In this document: piece after piece, positions 1 to 30,178 of the stretch
Layout: each line of letters opens with the position of its first letter
Numbering within the stretch: the first letter of the stretch is position 1
DNA from: Bugula neritina
Lineage: Eukaryota > Bryozoa > Gymnolaemata > Cheilostomatida > Bugulidae
Direction of reading: 5' to 3'
Length of the DNA stretch: 64,000 bases
Assembly (NCBI GenBank): GCA_964035545.1
Contig: OZ037770.1
Location: 13,777,642-13,841,641, forward strand
Translations under genes and position numbers: made by a program
Notes under the pieces: generated by a model
What the model saw: the letters and a program-made list of their open reading frames with translations, nothing else
The model's database searches: none
What the model was told of the DNA's origin: nothing

Positions 1-3000
1 ATGGTCAGCATATATAAAAATTTTCCACAACATCACGTGAAGATGACAAATTCTACAAATATAGCAGACTTTAGGAGACAAAATGGCTAGAATTAGTCTG
101 GAGGTATTAATGATTTCCTGATCTTCCAAATAACAAACAACAACATGAGTAACACTAATACCATCTTTTGGCTACCAAATCAGTTACCCAGAATTCTGGG
201 TAGCAACAAATCCTATCAGGATCTGGCAGTGTTGTTTTGCCCAACAACAAATATTTCAGCTAGACTTTTTTTATGGTTTGTGGCTGTTTAACATAAACCA
301 ACAAAATAAATTTTAGTATTTTAAATTCCAAGAGAATCCTGCCTAACATATTCCTGAAGTTTCTTTGACAAGCAGATAAACATGCTGATATATTGTATAC
401 CAAGTTCTAACAGATAGTTTTATCATAGCTTTCCCAATTCTTTATTTAAGTGGGTAAAACCATTGTTGGTATTCAAACTCCAAACAAGGATAACTGATGA
501 AATAACAAGCACGCCTTTGACAAAATTTATAACATTTATAGAGTAGTCTATTATCGTGGCTAAATTCTGCAAACATTATAAAAAGAATCAAAATCTCACA
601 CAGTTCAAATCTAGCATTAAACATTTAAAAACTAAAACCCAAAAGTTGAACAATACAAGTTTTCAATTTCTTGCTCTAGAAGCTGTCCGAATGACAATGA
701 GATTATTACATATAGCTGATGACAACACCACCCTTACATCTGCCCTCATTGCACTACCCAGATGATGGTGAGAGGATAGAAACTGCACTGAGTGGCCTCG
801 ATGTAGCACATCTTAGTGTTTCTGACAATAGAAGGCATTTACTCTGTCACCAGCGTGGCACCAGATCACCATTTACACACCACAATCAGGAAGCCAACTG
901 TAAGATATGTATTTAAATATTGTAATGAGCATCATATGCTAGCTTGTTATATAATCATAATTCTGCTCAATTTATCATCTGAGAAATCCAGGTGCTTATT
1001 TCATGATAAAGCTTTTTAAACTTCTTATAAAGCTGGTGAGATACAAGAGTATACTAGTAAATATTAATATAAAATAATTAAATAAGAGATTATGTTTATA
1101 AAATTCTTTTAGTATAGCATAATTTGCATAATAAATTTAAATTTTGACATTTGAGTACAAAGTTCAAATTATTTATAAGCTAGCTAGCAGATTGAATTTT
1201 ATTAGTTTTAGGATAATGCACAATAGTCAGTTAAATTAAAAATTGAATTAATTATTATTATAAATTAGTAATAGATTTTGAGGTGCACCATATGAGGAAA
1301 AAAGTATTAAAATTTACAAAGTTACTTGCAATCAAAATTTAGACTTATTCCCATATTTGATCGAAATAATAGGTTAACATTTAATTTTTTAGTGTCAATT
1401 TACATTAATTGTATATGACCTTCAAAGTCAGTGTCATAACTGCAGTGCGTTTGCACTGAAATATAATGAAATTTGGCTTTTAATTATTTTTGGAATGTGT
1501 AACATAAAATAAACATAATGGAGTTGTTAAATTTTAATTGACTAAAAAAGGTTGTACAGTTATTAAACCACAATTCAATGTGGAAATACTGCAAGTATCT
1601 AAATATAAAACCTGGTATAATTAGAAAACTAGACAAATTTTCTGATCTCAAAATTCTGAATTGAATATTAGAAGTTATGTAAACCTACTAAAAACAGGGT
1701 CATAGTTGAGAACTAGGGCAACAGTGATGTGTCAAAAACGGGAATGTATAGCAGACAAAGACTGAACATCAACCAGCTAAGAATAAAACCACAAGAACTC
1801 TTCCCAAAAGACAAGGGAAAGAAGTTTCAGCAGTTTGTTTAAGACTAAATGACTCACTGGTTACATAGGACCAGAAATGAGCATTTATATGCCAGCTTCC
1901 TATGTGTATAATGCAGAAAGGAGTGCGGCCATGGATGACACAATCTATTTTTAGAATTCAACTTCCTCCGTCAGGTGCATTCTCTGGGAGAAAAGAGTTC
2001 CACGTATCCACTGCACTTTTGATAGGCTTTCCAACAATCATTGTACTGTGTGTGCTTTACTGTTTGATCAAGTGATGTTTGCACTTGATGACCCTAACCA
2101 AACCATTTGGTGTCTTAAAATTTCTCTGGTGCCTTGAATCCTAGCTTCTTTGGGGATGGTGCATTATTGGTGAAGGCTAATACCAATCATTGGTTTGCAA
2201 ACAGCTCTAAAACTCTGTATAAAACCTATTTAGACAAATTATAATAAATTAACTGAAATCCGATTGATATAGAATATTAATTACTCATTCTCCGCTTATT
2301 CAATTTATTATACGAAATCACAATTGGCGAATTTTTTCAATATTTGAGAACCCATGCAACTACTGGTGTCATTATTTACGTCAAAACGATTAGACTTGGA
2401 TTTAGAAGCTGGACAATTGCAAGATAAACGTAGTTGGAGTGCAGAGTAAATGGTTTACTAGTAATTCAGATATTCCTCATGGTCAGATGGAGATGCATCT
2501 CAACAGATTGTCAGTATTTGTTGCTTTTGTTGAGATATGCTTCTAATTTGCAATATTGAACACCTCAGTTTTAGCCCACCAGTGAACAATTCCGTGTTAC
2601 TAATCTGTAAGGCACTGAACTTCTTAACACCTATATGCAACTTTTTTAATTTAGCTATAACAAGGACAAATAAAAGCTTTCAAGTTTATTATTAATAAAT
2701 ATTTATTATTATGAATTAATATGGTTGCCAAGAGCTTTCATATTTTTATTGGTTTTTCCTAAAGAATCTATGATTCAGCACCTTTTATAAAATTCAAAAA
2801 AGCAATATTACATTACATATAGCCTAGATTAGTTCAACATCCTATCCAAAGGTTTTCCTGGCTAATGTCGGACACTAAAGATATTGGGTGCTTATCTATA
2901 AATATATTGTTTATATCATGAGAAACATGTGTATTTACTGAACTACATAAAGATATATTCACCAGACAAATAAATTGAATGAAAGGGCAAAAACTGTTTT

Positions 3001-3542
3001 ATAAATACTCTTGCAAAAATTGATGATTACTTTTTTGCACATTTTCCTTATCCTGTAGTTCAGAATATCATTTTCAATACAAAATAGTACTAAACACTAC
3101 GCTGACCAAAAAAAGGAAGTTCAATCTTTCAAATTGAACCAATTCAACTTTGACTCTCTTTGAAAAATCACTGAGTATTGATGGTGAAACAAAAAAATCT
3201 TCTTTCAACCTACACAACAAAAATCTAGGAAGTTTTTACAAGAAGCACTAGCAAAAACAAATTGATGAATATGTTATTAAAGAAGATTTTATAATAACAA
3301 ATGTTTGTAGTTTGCACAGGCTAATTATAAATTAGATGAAGGAATTATTACGTTAGACAAATAATATAATAAAATTGTTTATTTCTATAAGAAACCACTC
3401 AAGGTTTTCATAGCAGAATAGACAAAATATGGTCAAAGCCAAGCCAGTTAATGAAGGGAAGGTAACGGAATTCTCAAACAGTTAGAGAAACTTAAACCAT
3501 AACAGCTTTGCTTCTACCACATAGGCCATAGGGTATAGGTGC

Positions 3543-3693
3543 AGTAATGCAGAAATTGAGAAATAAAACCTCTGTTCTAGATTAAAAATGTAACTAAAGA
3601 AGCTATGTTCTCGCAATAATTTCAACCCTCACCCAAAACCAAAATTTAATACTGAAATTGAAGAAATGAGGCTATCTCAATTTCTCCACTACT
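3543..3693. mobile_element. MITE-like dispersed element, copy 1
   Basis: About 150 bp closely resembling 20345-20492 over the whole length, including shared internal words such as TCTAGATTAAAAATGTA and TATGTTCTCGCAA. The ends are imperfect inverted repeats: 3543-3560 is the reverse complement of 3676-3693 at about 15 of 18 positions, with core CTCAATTTCT. There is no coding capacity. Similar length, inverted ends and dispersal suggest a non-autonomous DNA element, but no clear target-site duplication was seen. Confidence 0.6.
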
Positions 3694-4913
3694 TCTCGGG
3701 TGTACCACACAGCTTTATATACACAAATACTATATATGCATTATATAAAAATATTATACGCTTAGTCTTATATTACTATATATGTGTGTTTAATGTAATG
3801 CAGCAACCGGCCCTGGCTCTCATAATGTTATATTCTATCTTCCACGAGCTTGGAGTTAAATATGGAGAATCTATTTATAACAACAAATCTATTATACTCA
3901 ACTTGCATTGTAATAATTAATTTATTAGAATAATTAATCAACTGTGCACTAGGAAAACTAGGTATCATGTACCTGGAATACCCCTTGGTGCTCATTCTTT
4001 TTACATTTTAATTATGTAATCAGTTCTCTGTAAGTTGCAAGAACTAGTAGTTGACATTTTAACTTGTATTTTTAGTTACTGATAAACCTGGTACATCACT
4101 GCATAGATGTTTTGGCACTCATATTAATGATGAATAATGCATGCATGCCAATATTTTTGAATGAATTTAATTTGCAGCTTTATAGAAACCCGCGTCTGTC
4201 TCCCATCAAACCTGCATGCTTTTCTCTACCTACAGACTTGTTTTGCTAGCAACAAGTCTAGCGACTTTTGTCTGACGCACAAATGAACTGAATGGTATTT
4301 TAAAAAAAAAATTCTTGACCCTTATACGATTTAAATCACTGGCTTAGCTTAACTTGTGCCATGTCAAGCAGACCCCCAGCACTTGATCGCAGCTGCTCCA
4401 ATTAAAAAAAACTTTTCGAAATAAGCATAATACAATCTCTTTTTAATACATATGCTTCAAAACTAGCTACAAAAAAGCTGCTTTAGGACTTTGCCGAAAC
4501 TAAATAGAAATGGTGTAAAGTCTCAAAAATATTATAGGTAAACCGCATAATATTTGAATATGTAAAACTAACAAAGGCATGCTTTCAAAACCAGATTTGC
4601 AGTTGACCTGGTGTGCATTCTGCAACACCACCCAAATATCTTTTTACTTTTTTGAATACAGAATGAGATTCTACAGAAAACTGGGTACACAAAATTATAT
4701 AAATATTAATAAGTTGATAAATTTCAAGAAACGAATAAATTTGAGACTTAGCAGCTGGTAGGAACTGCGAGGACTAGCACAGATCTGCACTTGATCACAC
4801 CCTAAGTGATGCCTTAAGATGAAGACTCCCTTTGTTAGCCGGTACTTGTAACTTGTAATTTATGACAACCATTAGTTAAATACATGTCCTGGCCTTCCCA
4901 GATTGCTACTGCC

Positions 4914-4965
4914 AGTGTTATACATGGTATACTCTACATCTGCAGAATATACCATGTATAACACT
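4914..4965. repeat. Perfect 18-bp inverted repeat (hairpin)
   Basis: Arms 4914-4931 and 4948-4965 are exact reverse complements (AGTGTTATACATGGTATA), separated by a 16-nt loop. It could form a stable DNA or RNA hairpin. The short perfect stem without flanking pairing is not typical of an animal miRNA precursor. Function unknown. Confidence 0.75.
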
Positions 4966-6541
4966 TCCATTCCTATCACGGGCAAAGAAAGACCATCAGG
5001 TCGGGTCAACGAGTGCATTTTCAAATAGTTTTTTAATCCTTTGTTAGACTAAAAAAGGTCTCCTGCATAAACTTTACCTGCTATGCTACCGTTCTAGGAC
5101 TATGTCATAGCAACCAATTGCATATGATATGCTAATTAATAATCAAACGCGTATCATAATACATCATTATAATTATACACCCTTGATAGCTGTAACATGT
5201 GAGTTTGTATGCATGGTTGTTTTGTTGTGAATATGATATGTATTCATGTGAGATAAGATATAGATGTGAGCAGTGAGGGGGCTACTTCAGTTGCATGTGG
5301 TCAGTCTAACCAGTAAGAGCTTACTGTAGGAGTCTTATTGGTTTTAAGGCAAAACTAATCACCAGCTCTATTCAAAGGTGGACTTGGTTTTTTCTAAGCA
5401 AGAGAGATATGTATGTATGCCGCATTATTATATTTATATACTAATATAGCATTCCATATTTAAATTATATTACAATTGTATTATTATATGTTATTTTATT
5501 ATATTTATAATTATATACTTCTAGTGTCATGTATGTTGGATTATTATATTGATATAAGATTACTTTAAGTACATTAAGGTTATATCATATTTATTATTAT
5601 ATGGTATGTCATATTATCTGTACAAGTACAAGTTATAATTAATAAGTTACGTTATATTTATGTTATTAAACATAATACTATTTACTTTTAGTATACTAAT
5701 AGTAATACCCTTTTTTATATTTATATAAATAAGAATTAGAATAAGATACATTATTACATGCTCATTACTATTAGTATTATTATATTTATACCAGTATGCA
5801 ATATTATATAATAATTAATATCATTATAAATATATTATTACATTTATATATCTGTGCACATGGTTACACTAAAATTAGGGTATAATGAACATAATAATAA
5901 TTTTACTAAACATTAAAGTTATTACATTCCAATTATTCAACGTTGATGATTGAAAGACAGCTGATTTTAGACAGCTCAAACTTTATAGTATACTAGGAAT
6001 TTATACAAATTATGAGAAATAAAATTAAATGGAAGATTAAAAGCTACGTTTAGTGAGTGTTGGCCAATCGGTTCATTTTTAATTGTCAATTGAGAAAAAG
6101 CAAAATAAAAGTTGATCAATCACCAATTGTCATCATCATGCTTCCCCACTGATACACACTCATTTAATATACATGTATTACATAATAATTATGTACAACT
6201 TATATTCTATAATCTATAATAATTACTAATAATCTGAGATGATGATTCAAATTCTAACTCTAATTTGCAGACTAATGGCATGGTTTCTTAAGCTTACGAA
6301 GCAGCTTTTCATATCTCTTTAAGGCTACTAATTTTTTTCAGCTTTTTATAGTACATAAACTGATTTGGTAGCATTTAACAATGATTTACCAATTGCTTTT
6401 TTGCATTAGTTAATGCTTGTTTATTGCCAATTTTTTCATTATTGTAAGCTATGGATCCTTATCGGTAGGTTGACAACATATATTTCTATTATGTGCTTGT
6501 AGATTGCTTGGGTTGATCGTATATCAAGATATTAATTCCAG

Positions 6542-6624
6542 CTGAGAAACCAGAAAAACCTCGTATGACAGCAGAAATCAAACGACTGGCTCTTAGAGCT
6601 ACCCTTTGGCCTCAGCAAACTCGA
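6542..6624 (+). CDS. Candidate coding exon, unassigned
   Basis: An acceptor (ATTCCAG) and a strong donor (GTGAGT at 6625) bracket 83 nt that are open in one frame and encode a basic segment containing KPRMTAEIKRLALRATLWPQ. Composition is more coding-like than the surroundings. It begins in phase 1 and ends in phase 0, so it could splice directly to the phase-0 RUNX exon at 8203 and be part of the RUNX N-terminus. I do not recognise the peptide from Runx proteins, so it may instead belong to another gene or be a relic. Confidence 0.3.
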
Positions 6625-6667
6625 GTGAGTCTCTTTATTTCATTTTCTGAATTTTTATTCAGTAAAT

Positions 6668-6878
6668 AAAACTCACGCAGTTTACAGTCACTATCCCGGT
6701 GAGAACCCCTAATCGAAAGGTTTTTTTTAAAAACTGGTTAGGTACTTATTCATATGTGGCACAGGAACAATTATGACTGGAGGCTTTTCCTAACACCACC
6801 GATGGCCTTTACTGGGATTCGAACCACTGACCTTGTGTTTACTAAGCCAGTGCTCTAACCCCTAGACCACATCTGCTC
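6668..6878 (-). mobile_element. tRNA-derived SINE with target-site duplication
   Basis: On the minus strand the element starts with a tRNA-like head: an A-box-like TGGTCTAGGGGTTAGAGC and a B box GGTTCGAATCC with tRNA-like spacing, followed by a tRNA-unrelated body. It is flanked by near-identical 11-bp direct repeats, ATTCAGTAAAT at 6657-6667 and ATTCAATAAAT at 6879-6889, as expected for LINE-assisted insertion. Related copies lie at about 41623, 45005 and 50235. It is the best preserved of the four. Confidence 0.85.
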
Positions 6879-7432
6879 ATTCAATAAATTGTACTCAATT
6901 TTGTCCATTGAAGTAATACTTATATTATTTACATTTGATACTATCCTAAACATTGCCAAAAATACTATAATAATGCATAATATATGTTCTAGAATATTCA
7001 ATAGAGCAATTTGTGTTATGCTAATGGAATGCATTCATCTTCTTGAATTTCACTACCTACTTTGCTTTGTAAATGTTTTTTGTATAAAAATGTCCAGTTT
7101 CACCAATAACAAAGAGATTTAGTAAATTTTCTCAGCTCAAAAGAATGTTGTGAACTTTGAGAAAAACAAAAACAACAGTGAATATATTATAATTACTTGG
7201 TCATTCGTGGGGAAAAGCTTTTGGAGAAATTAGATTTGCAAATATTCAAATGTTTTATTTTTATCTGTTGGCATAAATAAGAATCTAGCAACATGGGAGA
7301 CTAGAAGCTATTTAATCAGCCTTCATCCTTTTTTGACATCCGCAAAGAAATAATCTGAAAAGTACAAATCATTAGACGTGGTGTTTTTATATCATAATAT
7401 TTCTACTGGACTTGTTTGTTTTCGACTACTAG

Positions 7433-7554
7433 TGACCTTCGAAGGGGTATGCAAACAGGATACATGTGGTGGCTACCACAAGAGATGTCTCATGCAAGTC
7501 CTGGATGGTGACAGACGCTACTGTGCATTTCATTTTGGCACTGATTGTTTTTAA
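7433..7554 (+). CDS. Candidate Cys/His-rich terminal exon, unassigned
   Basis: After a possible acceptor (CTACTAG) a frame runs to a TAA at 7552-7554 and encodes GVCKQDTCGGYHKRC followed about 13 residues later by YCAFHFGTDC. The regular Cys and His spacing is unlikely in random AT-rich intronic DNA and suggests a small metal-binding or disulfide-rich segment. Its phase does not join directly to the 6542 exon or to RUNX. No family recognised; it could be a relic of another gene or a retroelement. Confidence 0.25.
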
Positions 7555-8202
7555 AAGGCAGCAAGCTATATCTAATCTAGTTCTACGCAAAATATATGAC
7601 CAAATTTTTGTCTAGTTTCCTTTGTATTGTCTAAAGGAACCTGGCCTACAATGGGATAACTTGTTTAAAGTAACACAATTTCCTCCAAATATCCTCTTAT
7701 TCCATTTGATACACCAACTTATGTCTAATGATTACATTAAATGCATTTTGTGCATAATTCTGATAGCATAACATCCTTTCTTTGGTTTTGTTTGATTTTC
7801 TCTGTCTACTATGCTAATATCCCATTGATATATTATGGATTACACACATTATTGGAAATGAAAAATGCAAACAATAAATACTATATTGCTATGATAGACT
7901 CAAGCTGAAATTTTAGAATAAATTATGCAATGGAAAAATGATGCAGAGTATACTAGAATAACAATCTAAAGCATTTGGGCTTAGTTCTTCATGTTAAGCT
8001 ACATTGCTGTTTTGCCCACTTTAAAATTAAACACAATTTATGCCTTCCCTAGATACATTTAACATATTTTCAGAGTTTCATTCTTACTGTTTGATCAATA
8101 ATGGTGGTTGAACTTTTGCATGACACTAGAAATGTTGAGTATAAAACATAAATATTTGCAACAAACTTGATGAGATGTAATTTAAAACTATATGCATTGC
8201 AG

Positions 8203-24822
<16,620 letters not shown>

Positions 24823-26500
24823 TTTAACATAAAATCGTCTGCCGCACAAATGGATCATTCCAACTAATTTATCTGCCTTGGATTTTAGCTTTACTGCACT
24901 TTTCCACTCCGTTATATATTTTTTATTCCAAGTGTAATTCACTCCTATTGGCCAAGTTTATTAGTTCCAAATCCCCATGATATAATGATATAAATTTATT
25001 TAAATATTTTACCACTGTTTTGATTAAACACAAATATGATGGATGCCCTTGCTACGGCTCGACCATATTTTCACCTCAAAACTGTCCAAGTGCATTTTAA
25101 ATTCTAATTTTTTTACAATAATTCTATCAATATTTTTTGCATGCTTGCATCTATGCCAATGCCTTGCCTCCTGTAAATAAGTTCTACTTTTGTATATTAA
25201 TAATTGACAGCTATCGGTATTTTCATGTGCATTGCGCCCTAGTAATTTCTTGCCCACTTTGATTTACTGGCCCGAGTTTCAAATGGTCTGTTTTTGCTTC
25301 CAGATTGAGTCTGTGTTAACATAATGGCGTCTCTTCATATCTGGTCATTGTCCCAGTTTTTGCACCCATGGCTATTACTACGATGCCGTTTGATATTCTG
25401 GTCATAAGATGTTTATGCAGCATTCATTTTAGGTTTTGGGCTAATAGTAATGGCCGTCTTGTAAAAAAAGAATGCCATTTCAGCTTTAAGTGCCGCAATA
25501 TATTATGTAAATAATAGTATGCAAGATATAGTTTTCCTTGCAAATGCATTAGTATGAAATATCATGAAACGGATCTCTTTTATTGTTTGTAATTTATTTT
25601 CTGTAAAGTTACTAGATTTATTATGTTGGCTGCTGAATTTATAAACCAAAGGTGCCGGCTCTACTCGCCAGGCTCACTATGCAGTATTTATATACTTTTC
25701 AAGTCATTTTCTAGTCTCTTTTTCTTGCTGTACCAAAACTTAATGTTTCATTATCATGCCAGGATTTTACTAATTTTTTATACATGAAATACATTTTACC
25801 AAATATCAACTCTTTTTATGCTATCAAACAGGGCCTTGGGCCTGGATGAATGATGAGGCAATGTAAGGTGTATGCTACTATCAGTGGTAGTTAACCTCAC
25901 TTGAAGTAATGCATACTTTGCATCTCTAAGTAAAGGTGGTTGAAGGTAGGTAAATTCATCACTTGCTCTGAAGGCCATAGCAGTGCATTGATCACCTACT
26001 TTGGATGCATGATGCAATGAACTAATGGTTAAAATTCGACATTTATAGCTATTTGCTTACTGGAGGTGTGAGGAGATAGTTTATAGGGAATGTTTATGAA
26101 GTTTCCTTTACAAGTGAATGGGTATAAAGTTTATCATTGCTGAAACAGAGAAATCGTACAACCTTGACAAATCTGTAGCCTATCCCACAAACACTGCAGC
26201 CCTTAGTTATATCCACTACTGAGCAGTGACTTCTTCCAATATTATAATTGCTTCGAGATAACAGGCTAACAAAATATGTGGTCCATCAGTTGACAATAGA
26301 ACATTTGAAAGTAGTCTTGGCTCAGTAAAAACTTCGCATTTTCAACCTTTGTCGGATTATGCTGGCGTGTACTTTTTATATCATATAATGTAGATGACTA
26401 TAGCTAAAGGCTTTTACAGCCCAGGAGGAAAAAATAGCTGAAGCATTATTATGCACAATTTTGCAAATAATTTCATAAATAAAATATGCCGTGGTTGTAA
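24823..26500 (+). other. Probable RUNX 3' UTR
   Basis: Sequence after the RUNX stop with no further coding potential. The first canonical AATAAA I noted downstream is at 26478-26483, which would give a 3' UTR of about 1.7 kb. The exact end is inference and could be earlier with a variant signal. Confidence 0.4.
26478..26483 (+). terminator. Candidate polyadenylation signal for RUNX
   Basis: Canonical AATAAA on the plus strand about 1.65 kb after the RUNX stop codon, before the convergent CCDC81 gene. Confidence 0.4.
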
Positions 26501-27059
26501 ACACGAGAAAAAATACTTGAGGATTTACTAACACAATTAGTTAATTTGAATATATATATTATATTTCGATATTTACAGAGTTATCCTCTCCTTAAACTTA
26601 AGCACACACACTACTCATATGCAAAACTCTGTATAAATGAATATTTTTAAATTAGCAAGAGTTGAAGCTAAGATTTGACTAGGCATTGGACTAGAGTAAA
26701 CATGATTTTCTAGTCAAACCACCTGCTAGCTGATGTCTAGCAAATAGTTTCAAAAATCCGCTGCTATACAAAGATTGTGATAGTTTTTCTTGATTAGAAT
26801 TGCTGTTCAACGCTTTATTTTTGGGTATACTAATGCACAATGATTTGTTGTATTTTGCTGCAATGTTCTAATCATTAGAAGTACAGCTTATCTAGCAATT
26901 TGCAGCTAAACGTTATGCCATCTTAACTTCACTGAGGGAGTTGGAACTTTGAAATCACAGCTGCTCAAAGACCTGGATGGATATTGGGAAATCAAGTTTA
27001 GAGATTATGCATCCAAAATACTTGTGTGGTATTGTGTAATGCTGCTTTCAATGTATTGT

Positions 27060-27065
27060 TTTATT
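27060..27065 (-). terminator. Candidate polyadenylation signal for CCDC81
   Basis: TTTATT on the plus strand is AATAAA on the minus strand, about 550 nt after the CCDC81 stop codon at 27612. Assignment is inferred from position and orientation only. Confidence 0.4.
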
Positions 27066-27611
27066 AACCAACCTTTAAACCAATTATAAATTGTAAATAA
27101 CTAAATTTACAGATACTAGCACATAATACACAATTGATGATGACGCAATCAACTCTTTCATTTTATACTAGAAGTTAACGTAGGCTTTAGGCATATAATA
27201 TATTGAAAATATGATCTTTTTAATGAAAATATGAAAATAAGGCTGAGCAATTCATAACTGATTATTCAAGTGTTAAAGGCTGGAAATAACAAGATTAAGT
27301 AAAACTCCAAATATGGGCGTAAAAGTCAATGTCACAAAACAAATATTTGATGAAGGAATTGTATTTAGCGACTGAACTTGAACACAATAACATGCCAGTG
27401 GTCACATGATTTTGTCGAAAAGTGACCTTGAAAAAACAAATAGGCGCTGTCATCATAGTTTATATATTTGTCGGTATGGTATCGGCATGATTGCTTATGA
27501 CCTTCTGAGATGTGAAGGTTGCAGAAGGCAACATTTCATTGTTGTTGTTCAATGGTATCATAATCAATCTAGAAGAGTCCAGAGACAAGCAGCTTGAAGG
27601 TCAAACTAAGG

Positions 27612-30147
27612 TTACACCATGATCCTAGCTCCTGGTATATAATAGGATTCTTTCCAGAGGTTTGTTTCCCCACAATTGTTGGTTCTATAAATAGAAACAA
27701 CAGAAATCATTATTTGTCATCTCTTTCAGACGCCATCAACAGTTGAAAAGCAGGATAGAGTTTGACAATTTGAACTTAGCATCACTCTTCTGTGGTTAGA
27801 GATCCAATACACTGACATTCAGTTTCACTAGACCCTAGCAAACCTTCATTTCTCATTGCCTGTAACAAACTATCTTCCTTGATAGATGGTAGAAGGTAAC
27901 AAACACACGGTTTTTTGAAGGCTATAAAATGGCTGCCAGTCAAACTACACCAGGAGATTCAGTAAGGAAAAAGTAGAAGTAATGAAGTAGAAGAGAAAAA
28001 AGGCAAAAACCTGAGAAAGAAAAAGAGAGAGAGAAAACACGGAACAAATGCATTATAGGTGTGTAATTATGGCTGCCTTATTTCATATTTTGGAATTGTG
28101 TGTCTTGGCTATAAGTAGAGGTCAGACATATTGAATTTGAAAGCCAAAGGGGAGTGTTAGATTTGAAGTACTTTTTAAAATAGCCAAACATGTGCATACC
28201 TCCAAAATGAGAGAGAATGAAGAATAGTGTGGGGAAGGGAATGAAGAGTAGTGTGGGAGAAAGGGACAAAAGGATAGCGTGGGGCAAAAGGATACAGGAC
28301 AGAGATGAGAAAAACCAGAAGAATGAAAAAGAGGAATAACAAATAGAGGAAAAAAGGACAAAGAATAGAGGAAGATAGAGAACCAGAAAGAGAGGGCGGT
28401 GGAGGAGTAGGGAGAGAGTGAAGTGAGTGAAGCCAATGTTTTGATTGACCAAATACAAAGATTAGCCACCAGTCACCAGAAATTTGAGGTCATGGAATAA
28501 ATTTGGCGGAGGCTAAAGATTTGGTAAGACTTTTGGTGGCGCTGCGGTGGGTTGAGACTCAGAGCGGTTGACATATTAACTCATCACTCTTGAGTAAAAG
28601 TTGACTCAGTTCCAAGATAGTGTGTCCAGACACTTCCTGTGGCTGGTAAAGAGTTTGAAGGTGGGGCTAGCGATTAGGTGACCGCTGTGCATTAAGAGAG
28701 AGCAACTCTATTTAAGGAAAAAGAACAGAGGTATGAAACATATAGCTGTGTTAAAACAGCGCGTGTTTAATAAATTTACACAACTACTAATAAAACAAAC
28801 TATAAAAAGTAGTTTAATTTAAATTAAGCAGATGATAAAAGAAAACTGAGTTTTAAATATTTTAGACATGAAACTAAACAGACCAAAACCTTGAATTTTA
28901 AAAGTGAAATCTTCAGCAGTACGGCAATTCTAGGCTTACTCATAAAAACATTACCCCTCTTTACATACTACTGCAAGCTAAGACATCAATCAAACAACCT
29001 GACTAACAACTGAATAAATTAAGGACTCATCCTACAAAAGACTAGATTCTTTGTCATAGATGGGGGAAGGAGTCAGTTTTGTGGTAAAAACAAGTTTTTG
29101 TTAGCTTAATACTTCTGGGTATTAAAATAACTAGCATATAAGACCCAAAGAGAGTTGAGGTTGGTAATTAAAATTGTTACATAATAAGTAGGGGCTCAGA
29201 TTTCAAATTAACCAATCAGGTTAAGAAGGAAAAGTTACGGATTAGCACTATAAATCTATTAAAACATAGCATAGGCATTTTCAAAAAACAAAGTCAGTGA
29301 GTAGTGGGGTTTGGGGTGTGTACAGCCTTAATTTATAGCAAAAACAATTGGGTACCCAACTACGAATAAATTATATCATAAAGAGGTCAACACTGTTTAG
29401 ACGAGACACTGTAACTGTAAACAAGGTAAATACGTCATACCTGACTGAAAATAATTGCTTCACATACTAATTCAGACAACACATCAAGCCTCCACAGCAC
29501 ACACAGCAATTTATTTGTGAATAAAAAAAAGTTTGGAGAGAAAATTTGAAAATAAGAAAAGAAACTAGTTCGGGATTTGTGGGAGATGCTCTGGTTAAAC
29601 TTCAGAAAACTCAAGCTACCTTCAAGAAATGAGAACTGCGATTGAGAAGGCAGATATTAAGCAAGTTACACGGTTGTCCACAAAAAAACTTACAACTTTT
29701 TCCGACGATTGGCAGATAAACTATTGTAGTATATGATGAGTGTTGTGAGAATATCATAATTATTATAAGAAGCTGCATGAAATATAGTGCAGAAAGAGTT
29801 GTGTACTCATGTCAAAGTACAATAAAAAGGACATAACTCCTGAATATAGCATAGCACTTGAGTGAAAATTGTTTAATAAATTAATAACAATTGATTTGTT
29901 GAGCATGGTTGGCAACCATCACCGATATCAATAACTAATGGCGTAGTATAGCCTAAGCAGTCTTAGTAGTAGTAGTAGCAGTAGCAGTAGTAGTAGCAGT
30001 AGTAGTAGCAGTAGTAGTAGCAGTAGCAGTAGTAGTAGTAGCAGCAGTAGTAGTAGCAGCAGTAGTAGTAGCAGTAGCAGAAGTAGCAGTAGTAGTAGCA
30101 GCAGTAGTAGTAGTAGTAGTAGTAGCAGTAGTAGTAGTAGTAGTAGC

Positions 30148-30178
<31 letters not shown>

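Larger units (their letters stand above)
1..6541. other. AT-rich region without a supportable gene
   Basis: No exon with convincing family similarity or phase-linked splice sites was found on either strand. The short open frames here are what AT-rich DNA gives by chance. A slightly less AT-rich patch around 660-900 has a possible minus-strand acceptor near 895 but closes in all frames quickly, so at most it could be a UTR or terminal exon. The stretch 5400-5900 is extreme AT sequence rich in TTATATT-like words. The MITE copy and hairpin inside are listed separately. Confidence 0.6.

Noticed and set aside
556-1019. Three overlapping open frames near the left edge
   Set aside because: No family similarity and no coherent splice sites; could be UTR of an unseen neighbour but not supportable as coding.
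28078-28469. Two overlapping Ser/Phe/Leu-rich open frames on the minus strand
   Set aside because: They are translations of the polypurine tract's complement inside the last CCDC81 intron; low complexity, no homology.
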